Shown here one piece after another: positions 5,477-8,861 of a stretch of 8,861 bases of DNA. The stretch is taken from contig CAIZMS010000166.1 in assembly GCA_903934155.1 (NCBI GenBank), positions 1 to 8,861 of the forward strand, read 5' to 3'. The notes below the pieces were generated by a model. The model had not been told where the DNA came from, ran no database searches, and saw nothing but the letters and a program-made list of their open reading frames with translations. The stretch's first letter is position 1. Each line of letters begins with the position of its first letter. The translations under genes and the position numbers were made by a program. This DNA comes from an uncultured bacterium. Its GTDB lineage: Bacteria > Verrucomicrobiota > Kiritimatiellia > CAIKKV01 > CAITUY01.

Positions 5477-6811
5477 ATGGTGCGGCTTAAACGACAACAT
5501 TCCCTGTTGATTGTCGCCGGAGTGCTGGTGGCCTGCATTGCGGTTCTGGCGGGGGTGAATCTCTGGTTCCTGCGAAAGTTGCACAGCCGCAGCCTGCATG
5601 ATACCGCGGCACAATCGGTATTGGAACTGGGATCCGAACTCGCAAGAACCCTTTCGAACCATCCGGTGCTTCAATCGGCCGGGGGGGGCGCGAATCGGTG
5701 GGCTGACTTTGAGCGGCTTGTTCGTGCGATGAAAGGGATCGAGCCGTCTCTGGAGTATGTCACAGTCAATGAGGGTGATGTCACCCTTTTCCACATGGAC
5801 ACATCCGGTGCCAAGACCCGGGGGGGCTCCCTCAAGCCGGAGGGGGACAGCGAGGTTCGGGTTGGACGGAAACGTCTGGCGACGGAAGCGGGCGTGATTC
5901 CCATCCTCACTTTTTCGGCCAAAACAACCGGGTCTGCGGGGCCGATTCTGAGTCTTCAGGTTGCGATGCGGAAAGAGGCCGTTCAACAGCGGGAGGAACA
6001 GGCGGCCCGGATGCTGGAGATCATGTTCCGGTTGTCGCTCATCACCTTGAGCGTCGCGCTGGGTTTGGCCGGGGTGCTGGGGGTCTGGGTGTTCCGTCAT
6101 GAAATGGAGAGGCAGCGCCGACGTCAGGATGAGGAGCACCTGGCCTTTGCCGGTCTTCTGGCCGATGGCATCATCCACGATGTTCGTAATCCGATGAGTT
6201 CCCTCAGGCTCGATGTCCAAATGCTGGGGAAAGAATCCGGAAAGGGATCCGGGTGCAGGCCTGAAAGAATGGTCGAACTGGCGGAGCGGGCACGGACTAC
6301 GATTGACCGGATTGATCTGGTGATGCGTGAATTCCTTTATGTATCCAAGCCCGGGGCACGGGAGCCGGAGCGGTTTGAGATGAATGCCGCGGTCCGGGAC
6401 TGCTTGGATCTTCTGGGGCCCCGTTTTGAGCGGGCTGAAGTCAGGCTGGAGGCCCATCTTTGCGAGGAGCCGTTACCCCTGATGGGGCAGAGTATCGGGC
6501 TCAAGCGGGCGGTAATCAATGTTCTGACCAATGCGAAGCAGGCTTCTCCGCCGGGCCGGAGCGTATGGGTGAAAACCCTGCAGGAGGGCGAGGTGGCCAT
6601 TCTGACTATTGAGGACCAGGGCTCTGGTGTTAAGCCGGAAGATGTGAAGCGCCTGTTTGAGATGTTTGTGTCGGGCCGACCGGACGGGATTGGGCTCGGG
6701 TTGTATCTGGCCAAGGCGGCCGTGGAAAATTGCGGCGGAACCATTACGGCGGATAATCATCCCGGGGGTGGGGCCCGCTTTACCATTCGCCTTCCCCTGG
6801 CCTCCGGGTGA
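5477..6811 (+). CDS. Membrane sensor histidine kinase of a two-component system
   Basis: This 444-residue protein has one membrane segment at about 9-32, a sensor region of about 150 residues between the segments, and a second membrane segment at about 184-206. The sensor region matches no input domain I recognise. A short charged linker and the kinase core follow. The H-box is IIHDVRNPMSSLRLDVQML with His234 as the likely phosphate acceptor. The N-box is NVLTNAKQASP (348-358), the G1 box EDQGSGV (379-385) and the G2 box DGIGLGLYLAK (403-413), so the catalytic ATPase domain is complete. No PAS domain is evident, and HAMP is at best rudimentary. The gene starts 7 bases after the SDR stop, with an AGGGGG stretch just before ATG 5477. 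It is 48 bases ahead of the NtrC-type regulator gene, its evident cognate partner. It belongs to the NtrB/ZraS-like kinase style that pairs with sigma54 activators. The stimulus is unknown. Confidence 0.93.
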   Translation: MVRLKRQHSLLIVAGVLVACIAVLAGVNLWFLRKLHSRSLHDTAAQSVLELGSELARTLSNHPVLQSAGGGANRWADFERLVRAMKGIEPSLEYVTVNEGDVTLFHMDTSGAKTRGGSLKPEGDSEVRVGRKRLATEAGVIPILTFSAKTTGSAGPILSLQVAMRKEAVQQREEQAARMLEIMFRLSLITLSVALGLAGVLGVWVFRHEMERQRRRQDEEHLAFAGLLADGIIHDVRNPMSSLRLDVQMLGKESGKGSGCRPERMVELAERARTTIDRIDLVMREFLYVSKPGAREPERFEMNAAVRDCLDLLGPRFERAEVRLEAHLCEEPLPLMGQSIGLKRAVINVLTNAKQASPPGRSVWVKTLQEGEVAILTIEDQGSGVKPEDVKRLFEMFVSGRPDGIGLGLYLAKAAVENCGGTITADNHPGGGARFTIRLPLASG

Positions 6812-6814
6812 AGT

Positions 6815-6842
6815 ATTCAGTTTTCAGTTGTCAGCATTCAGT
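6815..6842 (+). repeat. Heptad microrepeat, four 7-base CAG-centred units
   Basis: Four units attcagt, tttcagt, tgtcagc and attcagt follow one another and start 3 bases after the kinase stop codon. They share the CAG register and 7-base period of the array at 1737-1764, although the other positions differ. The array fills more than half of the 48-base gap before the response-regulator gene. Confidence 0.65.
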
Positions 6843-6859
6843 ATAAGTTCAACGCTTCA

Positions 6860-8230
6860 ATGATGTCTGTGAATGAACCATCAACCGTTTTTGTGATTGA
6901 GGATGATCCGGACGGACTCCGTTCTGTGAAGGAGGCCATCACGGATGCCGGGTATGCCGTCAGGGTCGCCGCTACCGGGCGGGGCGGCCTGGATGGCATC
7001 CTCCGCGAGATGCCGGATGTGGTCTTGTGCGATCTGTTCCTGCCGGATATCGACGGGCTGAAAGTGCTGGAGGAAATTCGCCGGTCGAAGCCTGGAATTC
7101 CGGTCCTGATCATGACGGCCTATGGTTCCGTGGCGTCCGCAGTCAAGGCCCTCAAGCAGGGGGCGTATGATTTCCTGACCAAGCCGCTGGATTTGGATGA
7201 TCTTCAGGTCAAATTGGCCCGGGCGATTGAAACCAGCCGGTTGCGAACCCAGGTGACTCAACTTCGCTGCGCCGTTCAGGGGCGATACTCGGCCCGGAGC
7301 ATGATTGCCGCCGCTCCTGCCATGCAGGAGGTGTTGGGGCAGATTGCCGCTGTAGCGGGAACGAATGCCACGGTGCTGGTGCTCGGCGAAAGCGGGACGG
7401 GCAAGGAACTGGTCGCCCGGGCTTTACATGCCGACGGTCGCCGGGCGGATGGGCCCTTCGTGGCGGTTAATTGCGGGGCCTTTGCCGAAACCCTCCTCGA
7501 ATCGGAGCTGTTTGGCCATGAGAAGGGATCCTTTACCGGGGCCGCGACGCGGCATGAAGGAGCCTTTGAGCGGGCACATGGCGGCACTCTCTTTCTGGAT
7601 GAGATCGGAATTGCGCCCAAGTCTGTTCAGGCACGCCTGCTCCGGGTCCTTGAGGAGCGGGAGGTGATGCGGGTGGGCGGAAAGCTTCCCGTCAAGGTGG
7701 ATGTCCGTATTGTCGCGGCCTCCAATCGTGACCTGGATGAGCTGGTGGAGGCGGGGGAGTTCCGCCATGATTTATTGTACCGCTTGCAGGTCATCACGAT
7801 CCGGCTTCCCCCCCTTCGCGAACGGCGTGAGGATATCCGCCCGTTGACCGACCGGTTTGTTTTCCAGTCCTGTGAAGAGCACAGCCGGCATATTGAGTCA
7901 GTGGATCCCGGCTGTTATACCCGGCTGGAAGGATGCGACTGGCCCGGTAATATTCGTGAACTCCGGAACGTCGTGGAGGCTTCTGTGATTATGGCCACAG
8001 GGCCGGTCCTGCGGGGGAGTGACCTTCAAATGGGGCGAAGTGAAGTCTCCATGCCTCGTCATGCCTTGTCGATTCCCCCGGGAATGAGCCTGGCCGAGTT
8101 GGAGAAAGAAGCGCTGCTTCAGGCATTGCGGCGGAATGAAGGGAACCGGCAGATGACGGCCGATGCCCTGGGGATTTCAACGCGCACCATTCAGCGAAAG
8201 ATCAGGGATTATAACCTGCCCTTCTCATGA
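6860..8230 (+). CDS. Sigma54-dependent NtrC-family response regulator
   Basis: This 456-residue cytoplasmic transcription activator has the full three-domain layout. The receiver domain (about 8-125) has acidic residues E14-D15-D16, phospho-acceptor Asp58 in CDLFLPDIDG, Thr86 in MTAYGS and Lys108 in TKPLD. The AAA+ domain (about 145-385) has Walker A GESGTGKE (176-183), a sigma54-contact loop GSFTGA (223-228) and Walker B GGTLFLDEIG (241-250). The RIVAASNRDL segment and LYRLQVITIRLPPLRER follow. The C-terminus (about 412-456) is a Fis-type helix-turn-helix (ADALGISTRTIQRKI). The sigma54-contact loop reads GSFTGA rather than the consensus GAFTGA, a known tolerated variant. ATG 6860 and 6863 are adjacent, and neither has a clear Shine-Dalgarno. 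Its partner is the preceding kinase. Its stop overlaps the next start by 4 bases, which ties it to the ABC transporter gene. No -24/-12 promoter is visible nearby, so its targets are unknown. Confidence 0.95.
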   Translation: MMSVNEPSTVFVIEDDPDGLRSVKEAITDAGYAVRVAATGRGGLDGILREMPDVVLCDLFLPDIDGLKVLEEIRRSKPGIPVLIMTAYGSVASAVKALKQGAYDFLTKPLDLDDLQVKLARAIETSRLRTQVTQLRCAVQGRYSARSMIAAAPAMQEVLGQIAAVAGTNATVLVLGESGTGKELVARALHADGRRADGPFVAVNCGAFAETLLESELFGHEKGSFTGAATRHEGAFERAHGGTLFLDEIGIAPKSVQARLLRVLEEREVMRVGGKLPVKVDVRIVAASNRDLDELVEAGEFRHDLLYRLQVITIRLPPLRERREDIRPLTDRFVFQSCEEHSRHIESVDPGCYTRLEGCDWPGNIRELRNVVEASVIMATGPVLRGSDLQMGRSEVSMPRHALSIPPGMSLAELEKEALLQALRRNEGNRQMTADALGISTRTIQRKIRDYNLPFS

Positions 8231-8861
8231 CGCCGTTCATCATACGCCGGGTTCTGACCATGATTCCAATCATCCTCGGGGTGATTCTCATCACATTCCT
8301 GCTGTTCAATGTGGTGGGGGGGAGCCCGGCCTCCATGGCCCTTGGAAAGAATGCCTCGCCCCAGGCATTGGAGGAGTTTGATGAGCAGCGCGGGTTTAAT
8401 AAACCGCCCATTTTCGGGTGGTGGACTTCCACACGGGCCTTGCCGGAGGCCCATTTTGGAGACGGTATCGCTCTTGCCGCCGGAACCAACTTTCCGATCA
8501 GGACGCTGTTTCCTCTGAAACCGGACACCGTTTATCGACTCCGTTGCGGGATGAGCCGAGTGACCGGTTCTGTTTCATGGCTTCCGGAAAACGGCGTAGT
8601 GGCCGTGTCGCCCACCCAGGACCCCGCTGAATTGATTTTTCGGACTGGCGCGAAGGGGACGGCGATGCCGGTCACATTGGTTGTGCGTCATGGCGTGCTG
8701 GAGGTGCGCTCGCTGGTTCTGAGCCGGCGGATGCCCCATTGGTATGACTCGCAGCTGGCACATTATTTCAAGTTGCTGGCACGCCTGGATTTGGGGACAT
8801 CGCTGGCAACCAATGAGAAGGTGACGACGATGTTGAAGCGGGGGATTGGCCCCTCCCTGGC
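8227..8861 (+). CDS. OppB/DppB-type ABC transporter permease, 3'-partial, with large insertion
   Basis: This is the N-terminal 211 residues of an ABC permease of the oligopeptide/dipeptide/nickel family, cut by the window edge. The opening MTPFIIRRVLTMIPIILGVILITFLLF is the typical first helix, followed by NVVGGSPASMALG and an EEFDEQRGFNKP segment that matches the family's 'lgLdrP' block. In ordinary members the 'qY..wl..llrGDLGxS' block comes at once. Here it appears only at 173-192 (YDSQLAHYFKLLARLDLGTS). Residues about 61-172 are therefore an insertion, rich in alternating hydrophobic residues, perhaps a beta-sandwich domain, placed where the first extracytoplasmic loop should be. ATG 8227 overlaps the regulator stop by 4 bases. 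The frame stays open to the end. The transported substrate is unknown. Partner subunits (second permease, ATPases, binding protein) should follow to the right. Confidence 0.88.
   Translation, partial: MTPFIIRRVLTMIPIILGVILITFLLFNVVGGSPASMALGKNASPQALEEFDEQRGFNKPPIFGWWTSTRALPEAHFGDGIALAAGTNFPIRTLFPLKPDTVYRLRCGMSRVTGSVSWLPENGVVAVSPTQDPAELIFRTGAKGTAMPVTLVVRHGVLEVRSLVLSRRMPHWYDSQLAHYFKLLARLDLGTSLATNEKVTTMLKRGIGPSL

Noticed and set aside
5408..6457. 349-codon open frame on the reverse strand
   Set aside because: It lies opposite the SDR end and the kinase gene, both with clear domain motifs. Its product is rich in Pro, His, Arg and Gln with no recognisable domain, as expected from the complement of G+C-rich coding DNA.
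8756..8772. TGGCAC segment resembling a sigma54 -24 element
   Set aside because: It lies inside the permease coding frame, and the -12 part (TTCA instead of TTGC) does not match.
1..8861. CRISPR array, tRNA/rRNA genes, insertion sequence or attachment site
   Set aside because: No spaced long direct repeats, no cloverleaf-like segments in the gaps, and no transposase or integrase motifs were seen; intergenic space is too small to hide them.

Overview
The window reads as one strand of a bacterial chromosome. All nine genes lie on the + strand, packed with 4-base overlaps or short gaps, and the reverse strand shows only shadow frames. The envelope-facing permeases, the membrane histidine kinase, the NtrC-type regulator and the OppB-type permease point to a diderm bacterium. 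I cannot place it taxonomically. Degenerate microrepeats at gene junctions, an SDR with a long N-terminal extension and an enlarged OppB subunit hint at an uncultured lineage, possibly PVC-like, but that is a weak inference.

Region 1 (1-3681) is a thiol-redox and arsenic-type operon. In order it holds a PF03773-type permease (ArsP/DUF318 superfamily; open at the left edge), an 82-residue thioredoxin-like 'redox-active disulfide' protein, a membrane-anchored thioredoxin with a Cys-rich N-terminus, a CcdA/DsbD-type electron-transporting membrane protein, an arsenite methyltransferase (arsM), and a small Cys-rich protein that resembles DUF6951. Four-base ATGA overlaps join trx to trx, trx to ccdA and arsM to the small protein. 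The likely logic is that ArsM methylates As(III) using protein thiols, the thioredoxin/CcdA set recycles thiols on one or both sides of the membrane, and the permease exports a (methyl)arsenical. No arsR, arsC or acr3 is visible; they could lie to the left.

Region 2 (3682-3888) is the only sizeable gap. It has a sigma70-like promoter candidate (3794-3823) and a small hairpin just before the next Shine-Dalgarno sequence, so a second transcription unit probably starts here.

Region 3 (3889-8861) holds a large atypical short-chain dehydrogenase with a zinc-ribbon-like segment, a membrane sensor histidine kinase, a sigma54-dependent NtrC-family response regulator, and the start of an OppB/DppB-type ABC transporter permease that runs off the right edge. 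Spacing (7 bases, 48 bases, 4-base overlap) suggests one operon. The two-component pair may control the transporter or the dehydrogenase; this is inferred from position only.

The most interesting points are the arsM/thiol-relay/small-Cys-protein module, the SDR that lacks the catalytic tyrosine, the roughly 110-residue insertion in the OppB-like permease, and CAG-heptad microrepeats placed directly before start codons. No RNA genes, CRISPR arrays or insertion sequences were seen.
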